From Euglena gracilis (lineage: Eukaryota; Euglenida; Euglenophyceae; Euglenales), in NCBI GenBank assembly GCA_039621445.1, contig CP154954.1:63694046-63758045 (forward strand): a stretch of 64,000 nucleotides of DNA, read 5' to 3'. This document shows, piece after piece, positions 42,290 through 52,790 of the stretch. Position 1 is the first letter of the stretch; the number at the start of each line of letters is the position of its first letter. The notes below the pieces were generated by a model. The model did no database searches. It was given only the letters and a program-made list of their open reading frames with translations, and had not been told where the DNA came from. Made by a program: the position numbers and the translations under genes.

Positions 42290-43340
42290 ACTTTCTAGGC
42301 TGTGCTGTGCATGCGGAGGGAAGTGCGCAAACCAAGTGAAGGAAAGTCGGCCACCAATCGGTGTTGCCGTAGGAAGAGGAGCGCCTCCTCGATGAGGCCA
42401 GCCGGAACTTCCAGTTTGCGGTGCCCTCCCGAGCACGCGAGCTGGCGGGCAAAATTCTGGCGGTGTGCGAGTTCTGCCAGGCGTCGGAGCACCCACACCA
42501 ACCCCTCCGGCTCCGCATAACGCCCACGCCAGTGACGCCCCATGTGATGTGTTCGGTGAGCGTGGATCTGTTCCAGATGCCGGAGGTGGAGGTGGAGGGC
42601 GGCAGGCTGGTGAACGTGTTCGCAGCATGCATCGATCGGCACTCCGGCTGGGCGATCGCGACCGTGCGCCACACCCGCGGGCTAACGGCGGAGGTGGTGA
42701 CTAAGGCTATGTGTGAGCAGTGGGCGCAGTTTGGCGTGCCAAGCGTCATCACGTCGGACCGGGGCCCACACTTCGTGGGGGCCTGGTGGAGGGCAATGTG
42801 CGCAAGACTGGGGGTGCGCCATGCCTTCTCCCAAGCATACCACCACGAGGACAACGCCCGTGCGGAGGTCCTCGGCGCGCAGATCCAGAAGCGGCTGAGG
42901 AAGATGAAGGCGGCGGAGGGCGTGGAGTGGCCGGAGGCGCTGCCGCGGGCCCTGCGGACCCTGCACGACAGTGCTGGGCCCAGCGGCCTGAGCCCCTTCC
43001 AGGTGCTCTTCGGCCGCGAGCGGTGGTATGGCGGGCTGCCGAACCAGCCGCCCACGCGGGCCGGGGACGCGGTGGCCTTGGAAAACCTGAGATGACACCT
43101 GACCCGGCGATATACACCTCGAATGCCCATGTACCCAAGAAATTCTTGAATTGTGGTGTGTGTGTGGTGCTTCAGGATAATGGGGATAACTGTGTCCAAA
43201 ATGCATCCCAAGTCACCACCTCACATGGGGCTGTTTTCATCGGTCATAAATTCTATGGGCTTCTTGGCATGAGCCAAGGGGGGGGGTATGAGTCCTTTGC
43301 GGAAAAGAAGGTGGATTCGACACCCTGTATCGACTAACGT
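42290..43340 (-). pseudogene. retropepsin of Ty3-like element, interrupted by insertion
   Basis: The minus strand from 43,340 reads LVDTGCRIHLLFRKGL (aspartic protease active-site DTG), PIEFMTDENSPM, then DLGCILDTVIPIILKHH. The equivalent of the C-terminal flap strand (in the 58-kb copy GVISGLPFLRQHRLMVD) is split. Its first half ends at about 43,084, and its second half, FLRQHRLVADFPSLGL, resumes at 42,380. Between lies the plus-strand integrase fragment. The protease would cleave the Gag-Pol polyprotein but is destroyed here. Confidence 0.8.
42381..43083 (+). mobile_element. GC-rich integrase core fragment inserted in antisense
   Basis: Uninterrupted frame with strong GC codon bias. It has CEFCQ (second half of the HHCC zinc domain), then a DDE core: VDLFQMP (D49 counted from 42,421), ITSDRGPHF (D113) and NARAEVLG (E149), with exactly 35 residues between the last two, as in retroviral DD35E integrases. 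It ends with LFGRERWYGGLP and VALENLR. It lacks LTRs and the rest of pol. The uninterrupted copy of the host sequence at 58,548-58,572 defines both junctions; short GGAA(G/A) sequences flank the insert. Likely source: an element like the one at 60.7-64 kb (inference from base composition). Confidence 0.85.
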
Positions 43341-43344
43341 TTTG

Positions 43345-44060
43345 GCTTGCTTACATAAATTCTGAGCCTTGATTTGTTGGACATCTGGGGGGGTACACAA
43401 AGCGATGGCTCGTGAGTAAAATTGTTGTCGCGCCAGCTATTCCATGACCCTTTGCTTACATTGCTCAACATTCCAAGCAAAAAATTGGCGCGGGTAGTGG
43501 GGGACTCGAAAATTTTCCGGGTACCGACCGAAAATACGGATCGGCACGGGGGGCAGGGGTGTTCAGTTCCTACCACCATCTGTTCACCAGAGGTCCGTGC
43601 CCTCAGAACTCGGGGTCCCCTACTCCATATCAGAGTCAGCCTTTTGGCCTATGGTAAACCCTCCCACCCAAATAAAACCCCCTCCGAGATATTACTTTTT
43701 CGCCCGAAGTGCCAGCCCGAGGGGGGGGTATTATTTGGGAGGGATTATTTTCCAAAAATTCCGAAATTTTTCGAAGTCCCGTAAAACCCAAACAGCACCC
43801 AAAACCGCCCTTTGGGGTCATTTTTTGCACTTTCTTGTGAAATTTACTATTTTTGGAGGTCAGATGAGCCAGAAAAACCATTTTTTCCATATTTTGTTGT
43901 CATAAACTGTGATTTTTTTCTACATTTTTCAAGTCAAAAATCCGGGCCTTCGGCCCGAAACCGGGGGGGGGGGTATTATTTCGGCGGCCGAAGTCGGACC
44001 CCAAGGGGGGGGGGGGATTATTTCGGGGGTGGTATTATTTGGGGTGTGTATTATTGGGGG
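43345..44060. other. no gene seen; GGGGTATTATTT repeats
   Basis: Poly-G tracts each followed by TATTATTT occur at about 43,722, 43,965, 44,006 and 44,028. A GGGCC-TTC-GGCCC hairpin sits at 43,943. Confidence 0.5.
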
Positions 44061-44071
44061 GGTTAGGCTTC

Positions 44072-44520
44072 CTAGAGTAAATTTTGTGTATCGCATGAAT
44101 CGCACTCCTGTCTTTCGCCAACTAATCCTCGGTTCTCCATCCCCCTCCCTTCCCGAACCAAGGTCTTTTTCCTCGATAGAGGATATTTTGAAACCAACCC
44201 GCTGCCTATTGGCAGAACCGCGATTGGAATCGCGACGACCATGGCCAAGGCGGGGAGAAAGGGTACTTGGATGAGTGGTGGTATATAGACCGCCAAAGGT
44301 AGCAACGGTTTCGTGATTGCGATTTTCGTTATACAACTTGGCGACCTGGGGGCGGGTATCTGCGCAAGCACGCTCGTATCATAAAGAGGATGATCTACTT
44401 CGTGACCGAGATCGCGAAGAATCACGATTCGGGTGCCGATTGTTGGCAGGGTGGCAGGACGACCGACCTCGCGGTGTGAACCCACGTCCGCTATTGCGGT
44501 GAGGTGAACGTGAGATGAGG
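44072..44520. other. coding status unclear
   Basis: Both strands are open. The minus frame (44,527-44,072) is Ile/Leu/Pro/Ala-rich and the plus frame reads RDRDREESRFGCR. Position upstream of the minus-strand protease would suit a Gag region, but no motif supports it. Confidence 0.25.
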
Positions 44521-44822
44521 TGAACAAGAACGTGGTCTGCCATCACCCCATCGGTAATCCAACCGCTGCGAACCTGCAGATTGTGAAGAGCGTGAACTCC
44601 AGGAAGAAAGGGATCCCCGGGGGCTCTTACTTCGCTTTCGCCCTTAGGAATTCAGACATTTGCGAGACATATGTCCCGATTGATTACACAAAAAGCACAC
44701 TTTGTCAGAAACTTGATCGGAAGGGCGCGAATAGCACGGTTTGGATTCCCGTGTTGGGGATATGGGGTTTTAGCGCTGGTAGCGCGTTTTGGAGTCACTT
44801 GATGGTGATTTTGGGGAGGTAG
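44520..44822 (+). CDS. unidentified 100-codon protein-like frame
   Basis: From a GTG at 44,520 the frame runs without a stop to a TAG at 44,821. Composition is balanced (GNPTAANLQIVKSVNSRKKG, then FAFALRNSDICETYVPIDY), unlike the shadow frames around it, and the other frames are broken, so coding is plausible. I do not recognise the protein. It may be a piece of a longer ORF with a non-ATG edge, perhaps from an element adjoining the Ty3-like copy. Confidence 0.35.
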   Translation: MNKNVVCHHPIGNPTAANLQIVKSVNSRKKGIPGGSYFAFALRNSDICETYVPIDYTKSTLCQKLDRKGANSTVWIPVLGIWGFSAGSAFWSHLMVILGR

Positions 44823-44959
44823 CCCGTTGGAATGCATGGACTGAACCGGCAGATACACCAGCGATTGGCTGGTGGTGATATTGCCGATTCAATCTGTCCG
44901 AGAAGGCGCGATAAGTTCATTTTCTTCACGCCCAGACCGCAGGGGCCCAGGGGGGCCGG

Positions 44960-45280
44960 CAAAAAAAAGGAACACCCACCAAGGAGAGCCAAGAAGAGCC
45001 AAAGCCCGAGCCCAGCTAATTCTCGGGGCCAGCCCGCTAGGCCGGACGACGTCAGCAGCGACGCTCACCGAACGCCTCCGGAGCACGGCCAGGTTTTGGC
45101 TGGCGTCCACCCCCACCCGGACCACAGGAGCCCACCCGCACCTGGCACGCCAGGCAGCGGCGCACCGAAGGACCGGGGAGCCCCGGCCAGGCTCCTGTGG
45201 CAGAGGGGCGAGAGTGGCAGCGGCCAGGTCCGGCAGCCGGAGGCAAAGACGAGGAAGGGGAGAGTTGGCGGACCGGCAGC
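44960..45280. other. GC-rich inserted-looking block
   Basis: A GC-rich block directly precedes direct repeat R3. It is absent in front of the second R3 copy (60,175). Several frames are open (Pro/Arg/Gly-rich) and none is diagnostic. Confidence 0.35.
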
Positions 45281-45806
45281 ACTATTACAGCCTGCTGTTG
45301 TATATAGAAGACCACTGCGCTAATTCAGCATCAAAATAGCGCAAACCGCTCTCTAACTGTTCTGTTTTTCACTGCAGGCTCCCTCTCTTTACCCATGGTT
45401 TCAATTCAAGATTGTGCCTGCTGAATCCAGACCAAGGTCAAATTATATCAATTTTCAAGGAATTTAAAGGCAATTCAAAGAAAGCACTGGAGCCAAGGAA
45501 GTGCAAAAGTTCAAGAAAGTCAAAAATACCAAGGGCGGAGCAAGCAAGGGATTACAAAAAAGATTGGTTATCTGCTGGCGCAGGACAGCAGTACAAGCCC
45601 AAAAGGTGTTGGTGCTGGGGTATCTGAAGCCTAGGGGAGGGCAACCAGGCCTTTTCCTAAACCCCCCACTGCCGGAAGGGACGCCAAGCCGGACTCCCCC
45701 CTCCAACCACTCCCCAAAAAGGAGGGCCTTTGGTCCCCGGGAAAAAATCCTACGAGGGAAGGGGAGTATCCCGAACCTACCCCTCTCCCCAGAGCCCATC
45801 GCGCCT
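45281..45806 (+). repeat. direct repeat R3, copy 1
   Basis: Matches 60,181-60,708 with few changes, from ACAGCCTGCTGTTGTATAT to GCCCATCGCGCCTACCCCCC. The two copies lie 14.9 kb apart in the same orientation. Each contains a TTCTGTTTTTCACTGCAG acceptor-like site before a small ORF. Confidence 0.9.
45412..45627 (+). CDS. small basic Gag/nucleocapsid-like ORF, R3 copy 1
   Basis: 71 codons. The N-terminal part reads GQIISIFKEFKGNSKK, then a lysine-rich stretch, then DYKKDWLSAGAGQQYKPKRC and CWCWG. The R3 copy at 60,305-60,520 has an ORF of equal length with the same ends, while its middle is shifted by compensating indels. The basic stretch followed by CxC suggests a degenerate nucleocapsid knuckle, but a full CCHC is not present. 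Conservation of the frame in both copies supports coding. Confidence 0.45.
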   Translation: MCLLNPDQGQIISIFKEFKGNSKKALEPRKCKSSRKSKIPRAEQARDYKKDWLSAGAGQQYKPKRCWCWGI

Positions 45807-45829
45807 ACCCCCCACTATTTTCCGCACTC

Positions 45830-46140
45830 ATTTCAGCACAAAACTGCTCCAAGTGTACGGGTGTGGATGTGGTTGTGGCTGTTGTCGACGGCAAAGTGCC
45901 TTCGGTTTGTGATTGCACCTGAAGAACTTCTGTGCTGAATTCTCCCATGCGTTTGGGCAAATACGCTATCACGGTTTGAATGCCGGTGACATCCAGGATC
46001 CTATCAGCTACTTCTGCTTAGCGGGAGTGCACCTTAGCCAACGCGGCTTCAATGTTACCAACATCCTGTTGCACCTTTTGTTGCAAATAAGTCATGGTGG
46101 CCTTAAGTCCGCTAAAATCCGGTGTGGGTGTACGGGTCGT
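45830..46140 (-). pseudogene. coiled-coil-like Gag fragment, minus strand
   Basis: A minus frame reads LKATMTYLQQKVQQDVGNIE, then AALAKVHSR, a stop, AEVADRILDVTGIQTVIAYL and PKRMGEFSTEV. Heptad-like spacing and the helical composition suggest a coiled coil such as the N-terminus of a Gag. It ends where repeat R3 begins on the other strand. Confidence 0.4.
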
Positions 46141-46346
46141 TGAGCATCCTCAGCCCCATAGGGCTACGCAAGCACTGACTCATTCCACAGGTAATCTTTC
46201 TTCCTAGCGTGTGTCACACCTATCGCTGTCTGTGTCGGGTAATCCTCCCCCAAACCAACAGGAACTTCCACAGCTATCGGTTTCAAGCTCTATAGAGCAA
46301 CCCAAAGCCCAACAGGCACAGCAACATTTGTTTGAAAGACGATCGG

Positions 46347-46640
46347 CTAGCAACTAACACTGGTGCCGATAGGCCCATTTGACACTGATGTGGACGCGCC
46401 ACGGAAACTTTTCGTCGAGGTTAAGATAGAAACACCATGATTTTTACCCCCCCCCCCTGCACTTCCCCCCACAAGTCCGTTAGGACAATTGCCAGCACCA
46501 CCCGATGCGGGTTCTTTGCCTGCATTGCCGTGGCACCCGGAGATGCAGCTTGTCAATGATGCCGCATTTTCAAATCGACGTAGTGAACCAATAAATGCTG
46601 CATGATCAATTGGAGTTGTTGTTGTTGTTGTTGTCTTCGT
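46347..46640 (-). pseudogene. possible N-terminal fragment of the same minus-strand ORF
   Basis: The minus frame contains PIDHAAFIGSLRRFENAASL, then Gly/Ser-rich sequence. It lies upstream of the coiled-coil fragment. Short GTT/TTG repeat at 46,616-46,636 gives a Thr run. Weak evidence. Confidence 0.25.
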
Positions 46641-46649
46641 TTTGCAGGA

Positions 46650-47290
46650 AAAAAACGTAAAAACCAAGTGTAGATTACGGTGTAAAATGCAGAAATAAGT
46701 GCAAAAAGATGGAATAGTATAGAAATTCAGCATAGACCCCACCTCTGAGGTTAGAAGCAGCGTATACTGCGAACCGTCAGAGGACGTGCCCGTGCGTACG
46801 GCTTTGGCCGCACACGGCTTGTAGTGCCTGTATCGCCTGTAGGTGGGGCACCACACGACCGTTTGCGGCCAAAAGGATCGAAAAACCAAAACTGCTACCA
46901 AGTGTACTCCTTGGTAGTCCTTCTGTTTGTGAAGTATGTGTAATTGTGTAACGTTTTCTGCTACCAAGTGTACGTCCTACGTTTCCTCGCATTCGCCATT
47001 TAGTGCGCCAAAAGGTGCAAGTTGGAGGAACAGGAAAAAATAATAACATAAAAGTTGAAAGCGTTTTTTCCCACTTGAGACTGCAGAATACAAGGCAGGC
47101 GAAAGAGCTCTGCTGGCTACAACAAAGAATGCCAAGAGATTTTGGTGTCCTTTCCGGACTTCAAAGAATGAATCAAACTTGAAATCAAGTTGAAAACATG
47201 ATACCACCTGCAGAGAGGAGGTCACGTGATCACACGTGATTGTGATCACGAATGTTCCTAGGCTCTGCCACAAAAGTAGTTCTGAGACTA
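46650..47290. other. no gene seen
   Basis: AT-richer sequence. GTCACGTGATCACACGTGATTG at 47,221 is a short palindromic cluster. Confidence 0.45.
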
Positions 47291-47299
47291 TACTCAGAG

Positions 47300-48025
47300 T
47301 TCAGATTGTGGACGGAGCTGTGGTATGAAGAAGCACAGAACTGGGATCGTGCCTGGTCCCCCCACCTGAAGCCACCACTGACCGAGTGGTTGACGCTTTA
47401 ATTCAACTGTTTCAATTTCAAAAACCCAAACACACAATGCATACAGTGCTACGCTTTTGATCCCCTGAGTGGGAGGCATGAGATTCCATGCCATGTTGGC
47501 ACCTTATTAAAGGCTTTGTACCAAAAATTTGGAGAACTATGGTGCATTCTGGGAGCCCCTCCAAGTCCTTCTGGGGCTGGCACAGTCCCCCCTGCCCTCT
47601 GATATATGTAACGTGCGTAGACAACTCATTTTCTGTTCACAAATCTTTGTTTATACACCAGTTTAGATTTGGCACAGGTCCAAAGAACCACCAGTGTGTT
47701 GGAGGTGGCACCCTACATCAAAATTGAACGACAGGTCCATAAGTGGGAGTGAGTTGTCAACATTCCCCAGTGCCCCTAAACTTTTCCCTTTCATTTCATG
47801 ATTTCTTATGTGGCATCAACGCGTTTCTTTATGAAACCTGGAGGACCCTTTTAATTACGTTAGAATCCTCCTACAAAGCTATTAAGGCAGATACCATTGA
47901 TTCTATCACCAAATTTTTTTTAACCAAACAGGGGGAAACCCCTCCCCCCAGGTTTTGGGCCCCAATCCCTCAGAAGGGCAGTGGTTGGTTGACTCAAACA
48001 ATTACGCCTTCTGCCAAGTAATTTC
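47300..48025 (+). pseudogene. tyrosine recombinase remnant, DIRS-like copy D
   Basis: DNA from 47,360 (CACCTGAAGCCACCACTGACCG, GTGGTTGACGCTTTAATTCAA) matches the copy B recombinase at 34,755-34,800. The frame 47,743-48,021 reads SFHDFLCGINAFLYETWR, then IKADTIDSITKFFLTKQG, matching the inverted segment of copy B. In copy D both parts are in one orientation. The catalytic Tyr region is not identifiable. Confidence 0.7.
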
Positions 48026-48169
48026 TGAAATTGGTCAGTGGAAAGGAGTGGAGGCTTTTGCCGCCCACTATCAAACATTTGGTGCTCAAGGTGCTTTGGA
48101 AGGTGCACTGGACCCCTTTTTTCAGTGAACAGTCTGGCCTCACAGTGGCAAATTGCGAAGCCCGAGGTG

Positions 48170-48550
48170 TCTCGTACTCCTTCGAAGCAAGCCGAGCAGG
48201 GAGGAATGCACACCGAGGGCAAAGCAGAAAGGCACCGTGAGCCCGACGGCACACCCATATAAGAAAATTTGTCTTCAAACGCCATCGGTCTGAAAAAAAT
48301 GGGGGCCGTGCGGGGAGAGGGAGTGGACACCCCCAGAGTAATAGTCAGCGCCATGGTTGCCACGTCTGAGACAATGCAGCCAACTCCGGGAGGCTGCTCT
48401 AAGCAGCAATCCTAACTCAGAGCTCCAGAACAATCTCAACAAACCCCCGGCGAGCAATGCATGGCCTGACAATGTCTTTGTGCTTCGCCCTCGGTGTCCC
48501 TTCCTCTATGGACGGCTTTCCTCGAGGGAGTACGAGACAATGTATCCTCG
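48170..48550. repeat. DIRS-like terminal-repeat block, copy D
   Basis: Same architecture as 35,338-35,690: CACCGAGGGCAAAGC, ATAAGAAAATTTGTCTTCAA, CAGCCAACTCCGGGAGG, CTAAGCAGCAATCC, then TGTCTTTGTGCTTCGCCCTCG and CTCGAGGGAGTACGAGAC. Confidence 0.75.
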
Positions 48551-48779
48551 ACGGCGATATCAGGCATTTTTCGGGAAGTACCCAAATGACACACACCCCT
48601 TGGGCCCCCAGGTCGGGCGCCCAAAAAACGAGGGGGTGTCATATGTGGCTCCCGGGGAAAAGAACCAACAATAAAGGACGGGACGCCAATGGCGATGCAC
48701 AGACCTTGTGAGGCCTTGTTTGTGGATTGTCCCGCTTGGCGGTCTGTCTCGTACTCTCCTGAGGCAAGCCGAGAGGGGA

Positions 48780-49890
48780 GACCGAGGACTCGGACTGCCA
48801 CGCACAGGAAGGGGGAGGAAGGGACCAAGAGGGCGAAGCATTAGAAGACGTTGACGTCCTGCCTTCCTTACCTACCGTTGGTGCGCGCAGGGGTGCCTCT
48901 TACCGCGCCTTTGTTGCCGGAGTTGGCGATGATGAGGCCTCATCCGACACCTTGGCGAAGCTGACCCGTCGTGGCCACGCCCCTCCGTCACATGGCCGCT
49001 TGGTGGTGGGCCCCTGGCTTTTCGTGATGCCTTTCTCTTTCTGGTGTGTTTTTGGGTGGGAGGTTTGGGGTGCTTGGCTGTGAGCACCCTTTCTGCCAGG
49101 GATGTCTGTTTTTTTCTGGTGTATTTCTGGGTGGGGCGTTTGGGCTCACCATGTTCCTGTGTTTCGCCCTCTTGGTCCCGTCCTCTCCCTTCCTTTGTCG
49201 TGGGAGTGCGAGACCGTTCGGCTGCGCACTGCGAGATGGTGAGGTACAGTGCACCCTCCTTTTTTCATTAACGTTTTTATATTTTTTATATAACTCCCAC
49301 CCCCAAATAATGAGCTTGGTAGGCCCCAAACGTTTTTTGCAATTGCCAAATTGCTGGCATACCCCACCTGCAAACCAGTATTTTTCAACCATAAAACCCA
49401 AGTCGCTCTGGTGCTGTAGGGTTTCCAATGGGAGGTGTCCACACTCCCCTCTTGCACACTTCCTTTGGTGAAGGAAATCACTCCGTCTGAGTTCAAAGGT
49501 CTGTTCCGATCCAAAGACCATAACAAATTATTTTTGTGGCCCACCATATGGGCTGTCCTCCCAACATTCCCTTGTAATAAATGCCAGTGTGAGTGGGCTT
49601 ATGAGTGGGATGTGAGGAAGGTTCAATACCTCCTCCCACCAGGGGTACTGCCACCCTTTCCTCTGCAACAAAGTGAAGATTTTTTTCTCCTATTAAAATT
49701 AGTTTTTGCTGTGTCCTGGCTAAATCGACCCCCCCCCCTGTGGAGGGCCAACAGCCTCCAACAAATGATTAGTCTCTGTCTGATGCCTTTCAAGGACAAT
49801 TCTGAAAGGTGTTTAGAGCATTTGCTTAGCTTCCCCTAAAATTGTGTGCGGGATCCCAAAAAACTGGCATACCGAGCCACATTTAAATTC
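48780..49890 (-). pseudogene. tyrosine recombinase C-terminal part and terminal repeat, copy E
   Basis: Minus-strand relative of the copy A recombinase. It reads MVGHKNNLLWSLDRNRPL, then SHWKPYSTRATW (the H-x-x-R box region) in the frame that needs a shift in copy A, and VWGLPSSLFGGGSYIKN. A second frame carries WELYKKYKN. The tail (TPEKNRHPWQKG, PPKNTPERERHHE) resembles the basic tail of copy A. The left end (48,800-48,960) matches 24,070-24,230. Truncated at about 49,890. Confidence 0.75.
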
Positions 49891-50005
49891 CACGTTCTTT
49901 TCACTGGAGCCTGTGAGTCGGGGGTGCTGAGTGTCCCAAACAACACAACTTAACACAACCCTACCTGATGACTCTTCAGCCAGGATTGTTAAAATTCACT
50001 TAGGA
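49890..50005. other. short linker, nothing identified
   Basis: Junction of truncated copy E with unrelated sequence containing the left TTAA of the MITE. Confidence 0.4.
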
Positions 50006-50010
50006 ATTAA

Positions 50011-50238
50011 CCCACCCCCTAATAGAAGCACGGGTGCACCTACAGGGGACCACCGCTTCCGGCAGCGGGGGTGCGATTCTATTTGGACCCTACCTGCGCG
50101 GTTTTCGTTGATTTTCTTTAGAAATCCCATCAAACTGGGGGGTGCGCTTGTAGCGGACCGCCGTCTTCGGCGGCGGAGGGTGCGCTTTCATTTGGACGCT
50201 GCGCTTGTAGCGGCCCTGTGCTTCTATTAGGGGCAGGG
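50011..50238. mobile_element. 228-bp MITE with TTAA target duplication (piggyBac-type ends)
   Basis: TTAA flanks both sides (50,007-50,010 and 50,239-50,242). The ends are inverted repeats: CCCACCCCCTAATAGAAGCA on the left, and the complement of the right end reads CCCTGCCCCTAATAGAAGCA. TTAA duplication with CCC-starting ends is the signature of piggyBac-superfamily elements. The interior has no ORF but holds hairpins (CCGCCG-TCTT-CGGCGG) and repeated GCGCTTGTAGCGG words. The mobilising transposase is not in the window. Confidence 0.9.
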
Positions 50239-50391
50239 TTAACCAACATCTTACTCTATCCCATAGGGCTCTGTATTCTGTTTGTTTCATCAAGTTCAAG
50301 AACTCAATTTTCTGGTGGCATCAATTAACTTCTCACCGGAGACACTACGTACTTTGGTTCTCTGGACGATTCAGTTGTCATTTTTGGTGCT

Positions 50392-50781
50392 GTGGCTTTG
50401 CTGGATTGCTTGTTGGTTTTTTATATCAAAGGTAGGTGTGAGAGTGTGAGCCAGCCTACCCAACTTTCACACCAAAAACCCATAAAATTGAAGGAAAATG
50501 CAATTTTTAAAACAGCCGCGAGCAGAATTGAAAACCCCCTGGGCAGGCTTAAAGATCATACGCAAAGGGGTTCAGGCCCCGAGAAGCTGGAAACACAGGG
50601 GCAGGCACTCCGATACAATATGTTATCAGACGTAGACCGCACAATTGTGATTCTTCTTCGACTTGCGGCTACAAAAAAGCTGATAAATGACCAGAAACTT
50701 CAAAAACTGACGCTAACGTGCCTGCTGCCTCAACTGGCGTCGGCAGGATGGTGGAGACTGCAGAAGGCTGCACAGCTCTGA
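50392..50781 (+). CDS. unidentified 129-codon frame, possible first part of coiled-coil gene
   Basis: Open frame with charged, helix-friendly composition (ENPLGRLKDHTQRGSG, YNMLSDVDRTIVILLRLAA) just ahead of the coiled-coil frames. No recognisable domain, so it may be the N-terminal part of the same broken gene. Confidence 0.3.
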   Translation: MALLDCLLVFYIKGRCESVSQPTQLSHQKPIKLKENAIFKTAASRIENPLGRLKDHTQRGSGPEKLETQGQALRYNMLSDVDRTIVILLRLAATKKLINDQKLQKLTLTCLLPQLASAGWWRLQKAAQL

Positions 50782-51045
50782 ACCAAACGCTGGATGCCAA
50801 GTGCCTTAACCGCCATTGTTAGGGTAGTAGAGCCGGCAGATGGCTTTGCCGCCGTGTACCAGTCGCTGGACAGCAACTGGTGGACTGAAACGGAACACAC
50901 ATTTGATCACAGACATTATAGTGTCACAAACATGAAATGACAGCCCACGTGTCGTACCTGGAACATTTCAACGGAATGTCACAGTAGATCGCAGAAACCA
51001 ACAAAATGTCTGGCTCACTGGGATACAAAATTAGGAAATACCACA

Positions 51046-51875
51046 GTGTTCTGCAGATGGCAGGTGGAAACCCACAGAAACAGGGTTAACATCTGGTTGG
51101 TTTACTGCACCGACGGCAGAAAACGGAAAAAAACAACTGCGGAACTGCAACAGGGAATGGTTGTTGCAGAAGAACGTGTCGCCGAAATCACAGGCGCAGC
51201 TCGATCAGCGAACTGCAGAGTGGACGAACCCGTGGCCACGGTCACCAGAAAATCTGAAAACCTCGGAGGTGAAATCAGCAGAGTGGTGGAAAGAATTCAG
51301 AACGACATAGGCAGTGAAATCGTAAATCTGGCAGTACTTGTTCAGCAGCAGGAAACAAAACTGACAACAACCATTCAAAGCAGTAATTACCTGGACAAAA
51401 ATAACTGGTCGAACTGCAGAAAATACCAGATCAACAGCAGCAGATTACACAGCTTAACGACGAAATCGGCAGACTGAAACGACAGGTTGAAACCGTGACT
51501 TCCAACAAAGAAAAACACAAGCAACACACTGAACATCAGAACCTGGAGGTCAGAAACCTGGGTCACAGGGTGGACGAAACAGCCCAAACGGCTCACAAAC
51601 AGCTGAGTGAACTGCAAACAGGGGCCATTTAAACAGGAGCACGTGCCACACCTGAACATGCTAAATGGCTGGAAATGACATCTGCCATTGGCAAAATGAC
51701 AACCAGGGTCGGTCAACTGGAAGCAAAACTGGCTAATCAAACAGCAAAAACTGCAAAACTGGAAACACAGCACAACGGAATCCGGCAGCATTTACATACT
51801 CTGACCACGCAAAAACGGAAAACACAGCAGAACACTGTGGATATAACAGCTGGTGACCTTGGACAGGAAAAGTAG
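51046..51875 (+). pseudogene. broken coiled-coil gene, Gag-like
   Basis: Three frames follow one another. The first (51,046-51,477) reads TAELQQGMVVAEERVAEITG and VVERIQNDIGSEIVNLAV. The second (about 51,405-51,630) reads QQQITQLNDEIGRLKRQVET and HRVDETAQTAHKQLSELQ. The third (51,675-51,875) reads MTTRVGQLEAKLANQTAKTA and TQHNGIRQHLHTL. All have 7-residue spacing of hydrophobic residues and would form one long coiled coil if joined. I infer a structural protein such as a retroelement Gag; a cytoskeletal-type host protein is also possible. Confidence 0.5.
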
Positions 51876-51899
51876 CACAGCGACAAAAAAAACTGAAAA

Positions 51900-52790
51900 C
51901 CTGACTTAAAAAATGGAAAGGAAAACACCCATCAAATCACAACCCACATCCCTAGCCTGGCTGAAATACCAAAGCGTTTTTAAAATTTAAGTGTTTCCGT
52001 TCGCCCAGCCTGCACAGGGGGCTTCGGGTCAAAGATAGGGGCCAGCCACCTGGCTAGTGGGCCTCCCACAACGACCCAGACAGGACAGCCAGGTGCAACC
52101 ACGACAGGCCAGTGAACCGAAGTGTAAATGGCGAGGTTTGTTTCTATTCCCCAGTGGCAAAAGTGTACCGCTCAACACTGATGTGTAATGAGGCTGCAGG
52201 ACATCTACTCATGAGAACTTGGGCGCCCTCTCACTATTCTGTCAAAACTACCTTTAAAAACAAACTTTGGATAGAGTTGCTTTAATCACAAAACAGTTTT
52301 GGGCCATGAAAGAGGTACCTTCCAGGTGTGAGGCCCGTTACACCCAAGAAAATATGAAATTGGCAAGCAAAGGGGAATGAGTTTTTTTCATTCATTCATG
52401 AAGGAACTGTACAACAGGGAACAATCTTAAACAGAGGCTAAACTCAAGCATACTGAGCAGTCGAATACTTGCCTGTGTCGTTTCACTTTTTTACCAGGCA
52501 CAGGTACAGCAGCCTCAAAAACCGTGAAGAAGACTACACTGGACCATACAACCTTCCAGGCCAGTTAAAAAGCAAAAAAGCAACATGCGGCGGCGGGTCT
52601 TCAGAAGTGAAAGAGATGATTGAAACACTCTCCTCCAATCCGTGTGGTGTGTGGTTGAGTGGTTCATGACAAGATCTGCAAAAACCAGAAATAATTAAGT
52701 GGTGTGTAAAGAGCCCAACGCCTTGGATCACAGACCAGAACCCAAACAAAAACAGGTCTGGAGAGATGGCGTAAAGTGGAGCCCCCACAG
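51900..52790. other. no gene seen
   Basis: Short frames without features. The sequence becomes CACCCC-rich at the right end. Confidence 0.45.
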
